DNA of 64,000 nucleotides from contig CANPOY010000007.1 of assembly GCA_947575805.1 (NCBI GenBank), positions 16,147 through 80,146 on the forward strand, in the 5' to 3' direction. Positions 1-9,759 of the stretch are shown here, piece by piece (within the stretch, counting starts at the first letter, position 1; each line of letters starts with the position of its first letter). The stretch comes from an uncultured Lachnospiraceae bacterium. Its GTDB lineage: Bacteria; Bacillota; Clostridia; Lachnospirales; Lachnospiraceae. The position numbers and the translations under genes were made by a program. A model generated the notes under the pieces. It saw only the letters and a program-made list of their open reading frames with translations, made no database searches and was not told the origin of the DNA.

Positions 1-543
1 CTCCCGATTATCCTGATGCTTTTCCGCTATGGCCGTCATTCCGATAATAGCATTCATCGGCGTACGGATGTCGTGGCTGATCTTGTTCAGAAATTCTGAC
101 TTTGCAGCATTGGCACGCTCTGCCGCCTCATACGCCTCCCGCACGGCCTCCTGCTGCCGGATTTCCGACTGCATATTTCTTGCTCCCAGATATATACAGG
201 AAAGCATTTCACCCTCGAACGCAGGTGTCAGCACAATACGATACAAGTTCTCGCTGCCGCCTTTTTGATGCAGATGAATATCAAAGGAAGTCTCCTTCTT
301 CAGAGCCTTCATCATTTCGAAATCCATATACCGCTCAAAAACAGGCATCTCATCCCTGCTGACCTTATTTTCAACATAATCGCAGAAGGTATCATTATAA
401 GAAAATTCAACACCGTCTTTATTCGGCTCACTGCTGTCATGCAGGACCACTACCGTACCTGTCAGCATATTAATCTCCCACACAATGTCCATAAAAAACA
501 CCATGTTTTGAAAAAGCCCATGGTTGTAATCGTGCAGATTCAT
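1..543 (-). CDS. Sensor histidine kinase, N-terminal part (runs off left edge)
   Basis: Partial gene, absent from the ORF track because it has no stop inside the window. I translated 181 codons from an ATG preceded by GGGAGG. The first ~130 residues form a PAS-like cytoplasmic input region with no membrane segment. They are followed by a short linker rich in Ala/Glu and a HisKA H-box ([14 protein letters not shown]) close to the cut edge. The ATPase domain and any receiver lie outside. It starts 19 bp after the stop of the hybrid kinase upstream and is on the same strand, so the three signalling genes are probably one transcript. Family assignment is secure; the ligand is unknown. Confidence 0.88.
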   Translation of the reverse strand, partial: MNLHDYNHGLFQNMVFFMDIVWEINMLTGTVVVLHDSSEPNKDGVEFSYNDTFCDYVENKVSRDEMPVFERYMDFEMMKALKKETSFDIHLHQKGGSENLYRIVLTPAFEGEMLSCIYLGARNMQSEIRQQEAVREAYEAAERANAAKSEFLNKISHDIRTPMNAIIGMTAIAEKHQDNRE

Positions 544-562
544 AATCGGCCTCCCTTCCAGC

Positions 563-3241
563 TTATAATAATTTTTCCCATTCTACCATTAGTTCTTCGC
601 AGACATCTACATCTATATTTTCTACGGCTTCCAACAGCCCGTTAAGCAATTCACTCTGTTTTCCGCTGTAGGAATACTCCTTAATGCCGTCCGCAGCTTC
701 CTCCATGCGGTCCATATCCAAATCATCTATAGCCGCCCGCATGTCCGCAAACAGTTTCCGCAGTTTTCCCTTCGGAATCTCTCCCTTGTCCCGCCTTGTC
801 TCCTGCTCCTCACAGAAGGGGGCAAGCACCTGTATATATGATTTATACTCCGCCAGCATATCATCCGTGCGCTCATGGATCAATGCGGTATTCTTTTTAT
901 TGCCGGCTTCCTCCAGTACCGCTGCCTTCTCTGACAGAGGAATCGCCCCGATCTGTCTGGCCGCGCTTTTGAGAGCATGCACTTCTATAGTATATGTGCT
1001 CCAGTCTTCATTTGTTTCTGCTTCTTTAATCTGATTCCGTTTCTTTTCAATTACCCGATAAAAATCCTTCAGCACCGCTCTGAACAGCTTCTCACTTCCA
1101 AGCATGTTAATTGCCGTCGCCGTATCCAGATTTCCGATTTCAAGCTTTCCGCCCTTCTTCTTTTCCACTGCAAGGTCAATCACATCCTTGTCGATTTTCT
1201 CTATTTTCTCCGGAGAAAGCCATTGCGCCACCTTTGAGATCAACGTCTTCAGCTCTACAGGCTTCGCAATAAAGTCGTTCATACCCTCCGCCAGAAATAC
1301 CTCCCTGGTGCCGTTCATAGCGTTAGCCGTCAGGGCTATGATGGGCACATCGTTATATTCCGGGTGGAAACGTCGGATGATATGAGTGGTTTCCACACCG
1401 TCCAGTTCCGGCATCATGTGATCCATAAACACAATGTCATACCGCCGTTCGGATATCTTGGTAATGGCTTCCTTTCCGCTGAGCGCCAGATCCACCTTCA
1501 TCTGCAGCGGTTCCAACAGGCCTTCCGCCACCGTAAGGTTGATGGCATTATCGTCTACGATCAGCACCTCCGCCTCCGGCGCAATAAAGTTAAATTCTAT
1601 CACATCCACATCCTCACCGGTATAATGCAGACCCTCATGATTAAAAATCAAGGCCGCATTCATGGAATACAGCGGCTTTCTGACCATATGTATATTGGGC
1701 GCGTTATATCGGCCTTCCAGAGATTGGAAGGGAAACAGAAACACTGCTGTAAGCTTCGGAGTATCTTGTACAAATTCCTCGATCGAAGGAGTCAGCAGCT
1801 CCCGCTCCACAAACAGGAAACTTTCCCTGCCCTCCAGGAATCCGATCTCCTCTATGGAAGCAACCTCGTAATATTCCACTCCCAAACGCTCGCAGTCCGC
1901 CGCCAGGCTCCTCTTCAAATATTCATTCTTTAACAACCCGAAAGCCAGAACAGCTTCCGGTTTCTTCACGGAAATACTGGGTGTTTCGTCGATCAGCCTC
2001 TGCGGCAGTTCAAAAGAAAACTCAGTCCCTTCCCCGTACGTACTGCTGACATGGATCTCGCCGCCCATCAGATGGGTCAGCTGCCGGGAAATTGCCAGCC
2101 CTAAGCCGGTTCCCTCAATATTACGGTTCCGCTTGCTGTCTACCTGCTGGAAAGAATTAAAAATCCTTTTCAGATCCTCCTCCTTGATGCCGATTCCCGT
2201 GTCCTTAACGGAAAAATGCAAAAGAATCTTTTCGGCAGCCCACTTTTCGGGAAACATCTTTACAACAATCTGACCTGTAGTGGTAAATTTTGTGGCGTTA
2301 TTAACAATATTCAAAAGAATTTGCTTTATGCGGATATTATCTCCGTAAAGCTTGCTGGGAACCTCCGGGGAAATGTCCAGAATCAGCTCCACTTCCTTCT
2401 CCTTCAGCCTTTCCTCCGCAATATTCGCAATGTCATTGATAATGGACATGGGCTCGTATTCCACCGGCACAATATCCATTTTTCCTGCTTCAATTTTTGA
2501 AAAGTCCAGAATATCATTGATAATGGTCAACAACGCCTTGCTGGAAGATTTAATCTGGCGAACATACTCTCTTGCTGCCGGAGGAAGCTTCTCCCGCAGC
2601 GCCATCTCCGCCATACCGATTACCGCATTCATGGGCGTCCTGATCTCATGGCTCATATTGGCCAGAAAATCAGATTTCATATTATTTGCGCGTTCAATCT
2701 CTCCGGTGGCCTGTATGCTCCGATACTTTCCGTAAGCCATGTCGGACAACACATTTGCCACGACATAAAGGAATTCCGCCGCCTTGTCTATCTCCGTCTT
2801 CTCAAGTACTCTGACCTTCTGGGCCGCCTCCCAAAGCTCCTGGGGTCTCATTCCCAGTTCCCAGGCGATCTGGAAAATCTGCTCCTTCTGAGGAGGCGCC
2901 GTCAGCACCTGGCCGCCGATAAAGCTGCCCACGATCTGTCTGTCGGCAAGTATAGGTGCCGCATAATCGATCAGGCCCGCATGACAATAATATGTAGTAG
3001 GTCCACCCTTATTCCAGGAATCCTCCGCCCCAAATTTATCACACTGCTCACAGCGCAGATGGCCATCCTTTGAATTTCTTGCACAGATACAGAACTCCGA
3101 GAAATTTGACCCCTTTGTCACCGGAACACCATTTGCATCCGTAGTGATCGCCGACATACCCGTCATGGTGGAAAAAGCATCCTGGACGCGCTGCAGGGTT
3201 CTGACACTGATCAGGTCTGTTAAATGTAACATTTCACCCAT
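563..3241 (-). CDS. Hybrid sensor histidine kinase with PocR sensory domain, receiver and HPt
   Basis: Multi-domain phosphorelay kinase, 892 aa from the start chosen here. The ORF-track start is 7 codons longer, but the SD (GGGAGGAAG) lies inside those codons, just before ATG-GGT-GAA. Domain order: PocR-type ligand-binding domain (~1-160) with clustered cysteines (CICARNS, RCEQC); HisKA with [10 protein letters not shown] (His about 198); HATPase_c with N and G boxes ([14 protein letters not shown]); a degenerate receiver-like stretch; a canonical receiver (VLIVDDN, phospho-acceptor in [11 protein letters not shown]); and a C-terminal HPt ([10 protein letters not shown]). No membrane segments, so it senses a cytoplasmic signal. 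PocR domains in known regulators bind small organic ligands; the ligand here is not predictable. Confidence 0.93.
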   Translation of the reverse strand: MGEMLHLTDLISVRTLQRVQDAFSTMTGMSAITTDANGVPVTKGSNFSEFCICARNSKDGHLRCEQCDKFGAEDSWNKGGPTTYYCHAGLIDYAAPILADRQIVGSFIGGQVLTAPPQKEQIFQIAWELGMRPQELWEAAQKVRVLEKTEIDKAAEFLYVVANVLSDMAYGKYRSIQATGEIERANNMKSDFLANMSHEIRTPMNAVIGMAEMALREKLPPAAREYVRQIKSSSKALLTIINDILDFSKIEAGKMDIVPVEYEPMSIINDIANIAEERLKEKEVELILDISPEVPSKLYGDNIRIKQILLNIVNNATKFTTTGQIVVKMFPEKWAAEKILLHFSVKDTGIGIKEEDLKRIFNSFQQVDSKRNRNIEGTGLGLAISRQLTHLMGGEIHVSSTYGEGTEFSFELPQRLIDETPSISVKKPEAVLAFGLLKNEYLKRSLAADCERLGVEYYEVASIEEIGFLEGRESFLFVERELLTPSIEEFVQDTPKLTAVFLFPFQSLEGRYNAPNIHMVRKPLYSMNAALIFNHEGLHYTGEDVDVIEFNFIAPEAEVLIVDDNAINLTVAEGLLEPLQMKVDLALSGKEAITKISERRYDIVFMDHMMPELDGVETTHIIRRFHPEYNDVPIIALTANAMNGTREVFLAEGMNDFIAKPVELKTLISKVAQWLSPEKIEKIDKDVIDLAVEKKKGGKLEIGNLDTATAINMLGSEKLFRAVLKDFYRVIEKKRNQIKEAETNEDWSTYTIEVHALKSAARQIGAIPLSEKAAVLEEAGNKKNTALIHERTDDMLAEYKSYIQVLAPFCEEQETRRDKGEIPKGKLRKLFADMRAAIDDLDMDRMEEAADGIKEYSYSGKQSELLNGLLEAVENIDVDVCEELMVEWEKLL

Positions 3242-3268
3242 GGTCTCTTCCTCCCATGCCAAATTCTT

Positions 3269-4102
3269 CTATGCGAGCTGATTTTTGATGGCCGCAATCA
3301 GCTTGTCGTGCTCAATAGGCTTTAAAAGATAACCCTGAGGCTTTAACTGCAATACCTTCTGAATCTTTGACTTATCCTTTACACCTGTCAGAAAAATGAC
3401 CGGTATATCCTTTGTAGATTCGTCCTGCCGAAGCTTCTGCAGTATCTCCGAGCCGTTTTCATCCGGCATCTCGTAGTCCAGAAGAATCAGATCCACCGAT
3501 TTGTTCATTAAATATTTCCTGGCTATCTTCCCGCTGATCGCGGTGGCCACCTCATAATCCTCCCTGAGACTTTCCTTGATCACCTTCAGCATCATCGGGT
3601 TGTCGTCCACTACCAGAATATGCTTTTTCCCAGCAGGCTTAGTTATATCCAGATCCAGCATGCGCATGGCCTCCAACAGCTTCTGGTCGTCCGACTGGCT
3701 GCTTATGCCGTTTCCTGCCGAATGCTGTCTGTCGTCCAGGTATTTCATCAGACGTGCACACATCTGTGTGATCGTCAGCGATCCCTTTATCATTACCATA
3801 TCTGCAGCATTTGCAGAATAGCGGCCGAATTCATCGCAATCCTCCTGCTGCCCGATGATCACAAGGGGGACATGCTCCTCCTCAAGCCTATTCTTTGCCG
3901 AAATCACCTGCTGCATCTCGTCAAAGCTGTCTTCCAGCAGGCAGTAGACAAGAGCATCCGGCGTAAAATGCTTCAGATGATTCCTTATATCGACAAAGCG
4001 TCTGCTGCAGGAAAGGCACTCCAGGTCATTGCCCAGATGGTTGAAAAACTCCCCGATTAAAACTTTATTTCTTCCCACCAATAATACACTGTATTTTGCC
4101 AC
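3269..4102 (-). CDS. Double-receiver response regulator without output domain
   Basis: 277 aa from a GTG start with SD AAAGGGGG seven bases upstream; the track ORF adds 42 unlikely residues. The N-terminal half (~1-115) has a receiver-like fold pattern (VLLVGRN) without the acidic pocket. The C-terminal half (~150-277) is a canonical receiver: HILVVDDNPMML, phospho-acceptor Asp in LILLDYEMPDENG, Thr in FLTG, and Lys in LLKPIEHD. There is no DNA-binding or enzymatic output domain. It lies 27 bp upstream of the hybrid kinase in the same operon, so it probably acts inside that phosphorelay, possibly as an acceptor for the HPt. Confidence 0.88.
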   Translation of the reverse strand: MAKYSVLLVGRNKVLIGEFFNHLGNDLECLSCSRRFVDIRNHLKHFTPDALVYCLLEDSFDEMQQVISAKNRLEEEHVPLVIIGQQEDCDEFGRYSANAADMVMIKGSLTITQMCARLMKYLDDRQHSAGNGISSQSDDQKLLEAMRMLDLDITKPAGKKHILVVDDNPMMLKVIKESLREDYEVATAISGKIARKYLMNKSVDLILLDYEMPDENGSEILQKLRQDESTKDIPVIFLTGVKDKSKIQKVLQLKPQGYLLKPIEHDKLIAAIKNQLA

Positions 4103-4142
4103 GGTATGCCCCCTTTCATGATTGCTTCCTTTACCTATGGTT

Positions 4143-4172
4143 ATTATACCATATTCCGATTGCAAAAAACAA
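4143..4172 (-). promoter_or_regulatory. Sigma-A type promoter of the signalling operon
   Basis: On the minus strand TTGTTT and a perfect TATAAT are separated by 18 bp, about 40 bp upstream of the GTG start of the double-receiver regulator. Sequence-only prediction. Confidence 0.55.
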
Positions 4173-4454
4173 TATGAACCCCGTTGGTTACCGGAACTTT
4201 TGCAGGAGCATCCCGTCTGTTTTATCACAAGATAATGCCTTCCGGCGAAAGGGGAAATGTTGCTATCTCATGTATCTGGTCGGCGCCCTGGCTTTCGATG
4301 CCGAATGGCAGACAATGAACTGATGTACTCCGAGAAGCAGGCTTATCTTAAGCGGGCTGCCTGCAGATTACAATCTATCCGGATCAGCCCTTTCTGTATA
4401 GGATCATCGGCTGCGAGGAAAACATTCCCGTCTTTATGGAAACGGTAAACGATC
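4173..4454. other. Intergenic stretch with possible eroded coding sequence
   Basis: This gap between two minus-strand genes has no intact gene. On the plus strand several short frames read like protein (a frame ending in PFLYRIIGCEENIPVFM) but are cut by stops and frame changes, and no ribosome site is seen. I could not identify a family. It may be the remains of a decayed gene or chance coding bias from GC content. Confidence 0.25.
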
Positions 4455-5579
4455 CTACCAGATGAACAGCTCCTTACCAACCAGCTTCATTATAGCCTCT
4501 AGGAAATAGTAATCGCCGTAAATAATTGAGAATTCATGCTCCGGATCATGATATGCCGCCGTACACTTCTCCAGCAGATTATCCTCCGCCTCGTTCCAGT
4601 TCGTGCTGTGCTCCGCCAGCGCATGAAGCAGCTTCAGGGCAGCATCCAGGTAAACCTTTCCCTGCCGCCCTTCACGAACCTTTGACAGCTCGATCAGGCC
4701 GCAAGCCGCTATGGCCGCCGCAGTGGAATCCTGGTAAGCCGGTTCCCGGGGCTGTCTGAAATCCACAGGAATCAGCCCGTCCTCCGGGATATTGGCAATA
4801 AAATAATTGGCAATGCGCTCTGCCGTCTCCAGATACGCCTCGTCCTTTGTGTGCAGATAGCTCAGGGTAAATCCGTACAATCCCCAGGCCTGCCCCCTTG
4901 TCCAGGAAGAGCCTGAGCCGAACCCCTGGCCGCCGTAGCTCTTTACCTTCTCGCCTGTTTCCAGGTCAAATTCCACAATGTGATTGACGGAGCCATCCCC
5001 TCTGACAAAGGCTTTCATGGCAGTATTGGCATGACTGACCGCAATCTGCAGGAATCTGGGATCCCCGGTTTCCTCAGAAGCCCAATACAGGAGAGGCAGA
5101 TTCATCATACAGTCGATGATCGCCCAGCCCCGATGGTCATCTTCTCCCCAATCGTTCCAGGCACGGATAAAACAACCCTTATTGTTATATCTTCCTGCAA
5201 GGTTTCCAGCCGCCAGAAGTCCGCGATTTCTGGACGCCTCGCTTTTCGTCAGACGATAATTGGCCACAGCCGTTGGAAGCCATTTAAAACCGTTGTCATG
5301 ATCCAGTTTACCGTAGTCCATGAAACAGGCATCCAGCTTTTTCTCATTATCCTCCGCGATCCGGCGATACTTTTCCTCACCTGTAAGATGATACATCTGC
5401 CACATCATACCGCCCCAGAATCCGTTGGTCCACCAGCCGATGTCACCGCTCCTGTCGTCATGCACCCCCTGCACCGCAGAATAGGGGATCTTGGCTGCAG
5501 ACCTATCACTGACCTTCGCCAGCTTGCATTCTACTCGACTCAGTATATCCTCCGCCCAATTTTTCTGTTCCTCTTCCAT
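4455..5579 (-). CDS. GH88/GH105-type unsaturated glucuronyl hydrolase
   Basis: 374-aa cytoplasmic enzyme with no signal peptide. By family it removes the unsaturated uronic acid left at the non-reducing end of oligosaccharides made by polysaccharide lyases, by hydrating the C4-C5 double bond. The (alpha/alpha)6-barrel signatures are clear: IGWWTNGFWGGMMW, the HDNGF segment carrying one catalytic Asp (D95), the second Asp in WAIIDCMMN (D156), and SSWTRGQAWGLYG near residue 237. Length fits the family. SD AAGGGA precedes the ATG. It is the last gene on this strand before the signalling operon; no lyase or transporter adjoins it, so its substrate (glycosaminoglycan- or pectin/ulvan-like fragment) is open. 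Confidence 0.9.
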   Translation of the reverse strand: MEEEQKNWAEDILSRVECKLAKVSDRSAAKIPYSAVQGVHDDRSGDIGWWTNGFWGGMMWQMYHLTGEEKYRRIAEDNEKKLDACFMDYGKLDHDNGFKWLPTAVANYRLTKSEASRNRGLLAAGNLAGRYNNKGCFIRAWNDWGEDDHRGWAIIDCMMNLPLLYWASEETGDPRFLQIAVSHANTAMKAFVRGDGSVNHIVEFDLETGEKVKSYGGQGFGSGSSWTRGQAWGLYGFTLSYLHTKDEAYLETAERIANYFIANIPEDGLIPVDFRQPREPAYQDSTAAAIAACGLIELSKVREGRQGKVYLDAALKLLHALAEHSTNWNEAEDNLLEKCTAAYHDPEHEFSIIYGDYYFLEAIMKLVGKELFIW

Positions 5580-5689
5580 ATTCTTGTCCCTTTTACGGTT
5601 ATTTTGCCGTTCTGTTTTTCAGCCGGAAACTTAGAAAAAACCGCCTGCGGATTCTTCGGTGTAAGTGGTTTCGTTTTGGCATCACCTAC

Positions 5690-6970
5690 TCACACCGGGA
5701 TCGGCGTCGGATTTTCTTCTACCACCCACGGCAGCCCATACTCATTCAGCGCCTCCATAAAGGGATCCGGGTCAAACTCCTCCACATTATAGACTCCCGC
5801 CTTCTTCCAGGTACCGTTCATCACCAGCATGGCCCCGATCATGGCCGGGACACCCGTGGTATAAGAGATTGCCTGAGAGCCCAGCTCCTGATAGCATTTC
5901 TGATGATCACATACATTATAAATATAAATTGTCTTTTCCTTTCCGTCTTTAATACCGGTAAAAATGCAGCCGATATTCGTCTTGCCCACAGTGCGGGGAC
6001 CCAGGGACGCAGGGTCGGGAAGCAGTGCCTTCAGGAACTGGATCGGCACAATCTCACGCCCCTCGTACATCACAGGGTCGGTACGCAGCATACCCACATT
6101 TTCCAGGCATTTCATATGGGTCAGGTAACTCTGCCCAAAAGTCATGAAAAACCGGATTCTTTTGATTCCCGGAATATTTGCGGCCAGGGACTCTATCTCT
6201 TCATGATGCAGAAGGTACATATCCTTTTTCCCCACCTGGTCAAAGTCATACTCTGCCTTGATCTCCATGGGCTTCGTCTCCACCCAGTGACCGTTCTCCC
6301 AATAGGACCCGTTCGCAGAAACCTCGCGCAGATTGATCTCCGGATTAAAGTTTGTGGCAAAGGGATACCCGTGATCCCCTCCGTTGCAATCCATAATGTC
6401 AATATAATGAATTTCGTCGAAATAGTGCTTCAGAGCATACGCCGAAAACACCCCGGTGACACCGGGGTCAAAGCCGCTGCCCAGCAGCCCCGTGATTCCT
6501 GCCTTTTCAAAGCGCTCCCTGTACGCCCACTGCCAGGAATAATCAAAATAAGCCGTAAAGCCCTTCTCTCTGCAGCGCTTTTCATAGACCGCGCGCCACG
6601 TCGGATCCTCCGTATCCTCAGCCTCATAATTTGCGGTATCAATATAATCCACACCGCAGGCAAGGCAGGCGTCCATGATCGTCAGATCCTGATAGGGCAA
6701 TGCCAGATTTAGAACTGCTTTCGGCTGCTCTTTTTTGATCAGGACTGTCAGATCCTCTACGTCGTCCGCATTGACTTTCGCAGTGGTAATAACGGGAGAT
6801 TTCCTTCCGGACTTTTTACAGTCCTCCTCGATTTTCTCCTTCAGCGCGTCACACTTGCTGACTGTGCGGCTGGCAATACAGATTTCGGAAAACACATCCG
6901 CTTTCACCGCACACTTTTGAATTGCCACGGAAGCCACCCCTCCACAGCCGATAATAAGAATTTTTGACAT
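5690..6970 (-). CDS. Carboxynorspermidine/carboxyspermidine dehydrogenase (saccharopine dehydrogenase family)
   Basis: 426 aa. By family it condenses L-aspartate semialdehyde with putrescine (or diaminopropane) and reduces the product with NADPH to carboxyspermidine (carboxynorspermidine). N-terminal Rossmann motif ILIIGCGGVASVAI; conserved NLALPYQDLTIMDAC, YIDTANYE and GSGFDPGVTGVFSAY stretches typical of this subfamily. SD GGAAGGAG precedes the ATG. It lies downstream of speD-speA-speE but separated from them by a GH3 gene and a membrane protein. The enzyme that normally decarboxylates its product (NspC) is not visible anywhere in the window, which is odd. Alternative: another saccharopine-dehydrogenase-like reductase, less likely given the neighbours. 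Confidence 0.9.
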   Translation of the reverse strand: MSKILIIGCGGVASVAIQKCAVKADVFSEICIASRTVSKCDALKEKIEEDCKKSGRKSPVITTAKVNADDVEDLTVLIKKEQPKAVLNLALPYQDLTIMDACLACGVDYIDTANYEAEDTEDPTWRAVYEKRCREKGFTAYFDYSWQWAYRERFEKAGITGLLGSGFDPGVTGVFSAYALKHYFDEIHYIDIMDCNGGDHGYPFATNFNPEINLREVSANGSYWENGHWVETKPMEIKAEYDFDQVGKKDMYLLHHEEIESLAANIPGIKRIRFFMTFGQSYLTHMKCLENVGMLRTDPVMYEGREIVPIQFLKALLPDPASLGPRTVGKTNIGCIFTGIKDGKEKTIYIYNVCDHQKCYQELGSQAISYTTGVPAMIGAMLVMNGTWKKAGVYNVEEFDPDPFMEALNEYGLPWVVEENPTPIPV

Positions 6971-7003
6971 TTCCCGTCTCCTTCCTGTTATATTTCTTTT
7001 CTG

Positions 7004-7579
7004 TTATATTTTTTCCTGACACGTTTCCGTGCCCTCTGAAATCTCTTCCCTTTTCCTGCAGAACATGATCAAAAGATAAATACCCGTAACCACATAAAAC
7101 AGAGATGCGCCCGCCAGCAAAACAGTTCCGATAATTTCAGCCGCTTCTGCCGTCTGCGCATAAAACAACCCCGTCAGACCTTCCCCGGCAATCCGCAGCC
7201 CGAATGCACCTGCAATAACTTTAAATATCTGATCCGCGATTCCCCAGGGCTTCCTCCTGGAAAAAGTCCTGGTCCGACAGTTGGCCTTCCAGAATATCAG
7301 CCACATCAATATTTGCCAGACAGTAAAAACAAGAAGTAAAAAGCCAAGAAAGATTACCGCGAGACCTCCCACCATCCCACCGAACATTTCAAAAATAATT
7401 CCCCAGCCTACGACATCATCTATCTCTCCCTGACGATAGGCATTGATGTCACCGAACAGGCCTGCCACTGCTGCCCGAAGCACCAAAAAGCCCAGCAGCA
7501 AAAAAGCATAAAACAGGCAAATCAAAATGTTCTGGGCCAGCGCCAGGTTACGCAAACGTTTTCTTTCTTTTTCCTTCAT
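7004..7579 (-). CDS. Small four-helix membrane protein, unknown
   Basis: 191 aa, unrecognised. Four hydrophobic segments are visible (about residues 15-40, 63-95, 118-140 and 150-172), separated by a basic cytoplasmic-type loop (WKANCRTRTFSRRKPW). Both ends are charged. Its ATG overlaps the stop of the upstream GH3 gene by four bases, so the two are translationally coupled. It sits between that GH3 gene and the polyamine dehydrogenase. No catalytic or transport motif is evident, and I do not assign a function. Confidence 0.75.
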   Translation of the reverse strand: MKEKERKRLRNLALAQNILICLFYAFLLLGFLVLRAAVAGLFGDINAYRQGEIDDVVGWGIIFEMFGGMVGGLAVIFLGFLLLVFTVWQILMWLIFWKANCRTRTFSRRKPWGIADQIFKVIAGAFGLRIAGEGLTGLFYAQTAEAAEIIGTVLLAGASLFYVVTGIYLLIMFCRKREEISEGTETCQEKI

Positions 7580-8868
7580 TTGCTTCCTTCCCGAAGAATA
7601 CCCCTCTCTTCTTTCAACTTCAGTATCCTAAGCACACTCTCGTCCAGGCGTTCTTCTGAAATGACTCCTGTTTCCACTGCCTCCAGCAGGGCGTCGGCAG
7701 CCTCCTCCAAATCCGCAGGACACAGCAATATGTCTACTCCCGCCTGCACTGCCAGTACCGCAGCCTGTCCGCTGTCATAAAACTTCGTAACAGCCTTCAT
7801 CTGCAGGGAATCTGTTATAACCACGCCGTCGAAGCCCATCTCCTCCCGGAGGAGCTGCGTCACAATCCGATAGGAAAATAATGCCGGAACCTCCTCCACA
7901 TCCGTGACTGTCAGATGCCCTGTCATAACCATGTCCGCCCCTGCGTCTATTCCTGCCTGAAAGGGAAGCAGCTCCCCGTCCCTCAGCTCATCAAGGGTCT
8001 TTGTCACATATGCGGCACCTGTATGAGAGTCCGCCGCCGTATCCCCGTGGCCGGGAAAATGCTTCAGGGTACAGGCAGCTCCTCCCTCGTGGAAACCCTC
8101 CACAGCGGCGGCAACCAAAGTAGCCGCCCGGGCAAAATCGTCACTGTATGCCCGATCTCCAATCACCGTATTTTGAGGATTGGACCATACATCCGCCACC
8201 GGAGCCAAATCTGTATTAAAACCGCAGCTCACCAGATCCCCGGCAATAATCTCCGCATTTTCCATCGCTTTCTCCGGTCCCTGATCCCGGTAACTCATCA
8301 TACAGTCTATATATGTGGTTCCTACGGTGCTCATCAGGCGGTTTACCCTGCCTCCCTCCTCATCACAGGTCAGAATCAACGGAATCTTCGAACAGGCCTG
8401 CACTGAGGTGAGCATTTCCGTCACCTGCTCCCTGCTCACCATATTTGACTTATCATAGAGAAACCCTCCCACAGGGTAGTCCGCAAGCCCCTGCCGGGTC
8501 AAATCTCCCGTTTCCGTCACAGGTGACACACCTGTCACCTGTGACGGAAACACCACAAAAAGCTGGTAAACCTTTTCCCGGATACTCATATCTTCCAGCA
8601 GAAGCTCTGCCTGACTGCTCTCGGGTTCTGAAGTGGACTCCGGCTCCGGATTCTCCTGATGCTCCGGTTTCGGGGAGATTACAGGCCCCCTGCCAGACTG
8701 TGACATGTCTGTCGTGTCTTCTTCCTGCCGCGCAGCTTCGCTATTTCCTGCAGTCTGCTCCTTATTTTTTATATCCTGCATAACCACCAGGAGAGCTGCC
8801 AGAAGAACCGCCACTGCCATTCCCGCCAGCGCCGCAGACGCCGACATCTTTCCGGAACTGCCCTTCAC
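7576..8868 (-). CDS. GH3 beta-N-acetylhexosaminidase-like enzyme (NagZ type), membrane-anchored
   Basis: 430 aa from a GTG start one base after the speE stop, with GGAGG nine bases upstream; the track start lies inside speE and lacks support. N-terminal hydrophobic helix (ALAGMAVAVLLAALLVVM) without a clear cleavage site suggests a membrane anchor. It is followed by a Pro/Glu/Ser linker (residues ~45-90) and a GH3 TIM barrel. NagZ-type signatures: TCDEEGGRVNRL and KHFPGHGDTAADSH, the latter holding the His-Asp acid/base dyad that marks this subfamily. Expected role is cleavage of beta-N-acetylglucosamine links in cell-wall fragments or other glycans outside the membrane. Translational coupling to speE is unexpected for a wall enzyme. 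A perfect 19-bp inverted repeat lies in its coding region. Confidence 0.88.
   Translation of the reverse strand: MKGSSGKMSASAALAGMAVAVLLAALLVVMQDIKNKEQTAGNSEAARQEEDTTDMSQSGRGPVISPKPEHQENPEPESTSEPESSQAELLLEDMSIREKVYQLFVVFPSQVTGVSPVTETGDLTRQGLADYPVGGFLYDKSNMVSREQVTEMLTSVQACSKIPLILTCDEEGGRVNRLMSTVGTTYIDCMMSYRDQGPEKAMENAEIIAGDLVSCGFNTDLAPVADVWSNPQNTVIGDRAYSDDFARAATLVAAAVEGFHEGGAACTLKHFPGHGDTAADSHTGAAYVTKTLDELRDGELLPFQAGIDAGADMVMTGHLTVTDVEEVPALFSYRIVTQLLREEMGFDGVVITDSLQMKAVTKFYDSGQAAVLAVQAGVDILLCPADLEEAADALLEAVETGVISEERLDESVLRILKLKEERGILREGSK
8510..8551. repeat. Perfect 19-bp inverted repeat inside a coding gene
   Basis: GTTTCCGTCACAGGTGACA and its exact reverse complement are separated by four bases (cacc), inside the GH3 gene near codon 110. 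The encoded residues (FPSQVTGVSPVTE) fit the expected GH3 alignment, so the repeat was not obviously inserted. No T-tract follows, so it does not look like a terminator. Confidence 0.95.
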
Positions 8869-8869
8869 G

Positions 8870-9727
8870 CTACCGCACCTCCACTTTCCGCAACAATTTC
8901 TCCACATAAGCAGGAAGGCAGAATGCACCCTCATGGAGCTTCGGCGTGTAGTACAGAGTGTCCAACTCTCTGTTTAACCAGCGCTCCCGATCCAGGTCAT
9001 GCACCGGATGATATTTCCTGGAAGCAAAACCAAACAGCCAGTGGCCGGAAGGATAGGTGGGAATATGAGCCTGATAAACCCGGCTGATGGGAAAGGTTTC
9101 CACAATGCGCTTGTGAGCCCGCATACAGGCAGTAGCATCCGCTTCATAAAAGGGGCTTTCATGCTGGTTTACCATGATACCGTCCTCCTTCAGCGCCTTG
9201 TAACAGTTGCCGTAAAACTCCTTGGTAAACAAACCCTCCCCCGGCCCAAACGGATCCGTGGAATCCACAATAACCAGGTCATAAGCATCCTCCCGGGCGC
9301 GGACAAACCTCAGACCGTCCTCATAATGAATGTGAACCCTCTCCTCGTCCAGCCTGCAAGAGGTTCTTGGCAGAAATTCCCTGCATACCTGGATCACCTG
9401 CTCGTCAATCTCCACCAGATCAATATCCTCTATTTCCGGATATTTTGTAAGCTCTCTGATCACACCGCCGTCTCCGGCCCCAATGACAAGCACCCTTTTT
9501 ACATCAGGGTGAACAGCCATGGGTACATGCACGATCATCTCATGATAGATGAATTCGTCCTTCTCCGTCAGCATGATATATCCGTCCAGCACAAGAAACC
9601 TGCCAAACTCCGGCGACTCAAACACATCAATTCTCTGAAATTTACTTTCCCCGCTGTACAACTGCCTGTCCACACGGATTGACAGCTTTACATTAGGGGT
9701 ATGAGGCTCCGAAAACCACAACTCCAT
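8870..9727 (-). CDS. speE: Spermidine synthase (polyamine aminopropyltransferase)
   Basis: 285 aa; transfers the aminopropyl group from decarboxylated SAM to putrescine. The N-terminal beta domain is followed by the Rossmann methyltransferase-like core with VLVIGAGDGGVIREL and the acidic DLVEIDEQVI. The catalytic Asp lies in VIVDSTDPFGPGEGLF. Length is normal for bacterial SpeE. The gene follows speA by 32 bp and speD further upstream, supporting a complete decarboxylase-plus-synthase route to spermidine. The downstream GH3 GTG start begins one base after its stop. Confidence 0.96.
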   Translation of the reverse strand: MELWFSEPHTPNVKLSIRVDRQLYSGESKFQRIDVFESPEFGRFLVLDGYIMLTEKDEFIYHEMIVHVPMAVHPDVKRVLVIGAGDGGVIRELTKYPEIEDIDLVEIDEQVIQVCREFLPRTSCRLDEERVHIHYEDGLRFVRAREDAYDLVIVDSTDPFGPGEGLFTKEFYGNCYKALKEDGIMVNQHESPFYEADATACMRAHKRIVETFPISRVYQAHIPTYPSGHWLFGFASRKYHPVHDLDRERWLNRELDTLYYTPKLHEGAFCLPAYVEKLLRKVEVR

Positions 9728-9759
9728 ATCCTGCCCTCCATAATTCCATTCCCTTCACG

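Noticed and set aside
4455-5579. The gene after the polyamine dehydrogenase as a diverged nspC
   Set aside because: It has clear GH88 catalytic motifs and none of the alanine-racemase-type PLP fold of NspC.
5636-5671. Short ACCG..CGGT stem plus T-run after the polyamine dehydrogenase as terminator
   Set aside because: The stem has only four pairs; too weak to list as a feature.
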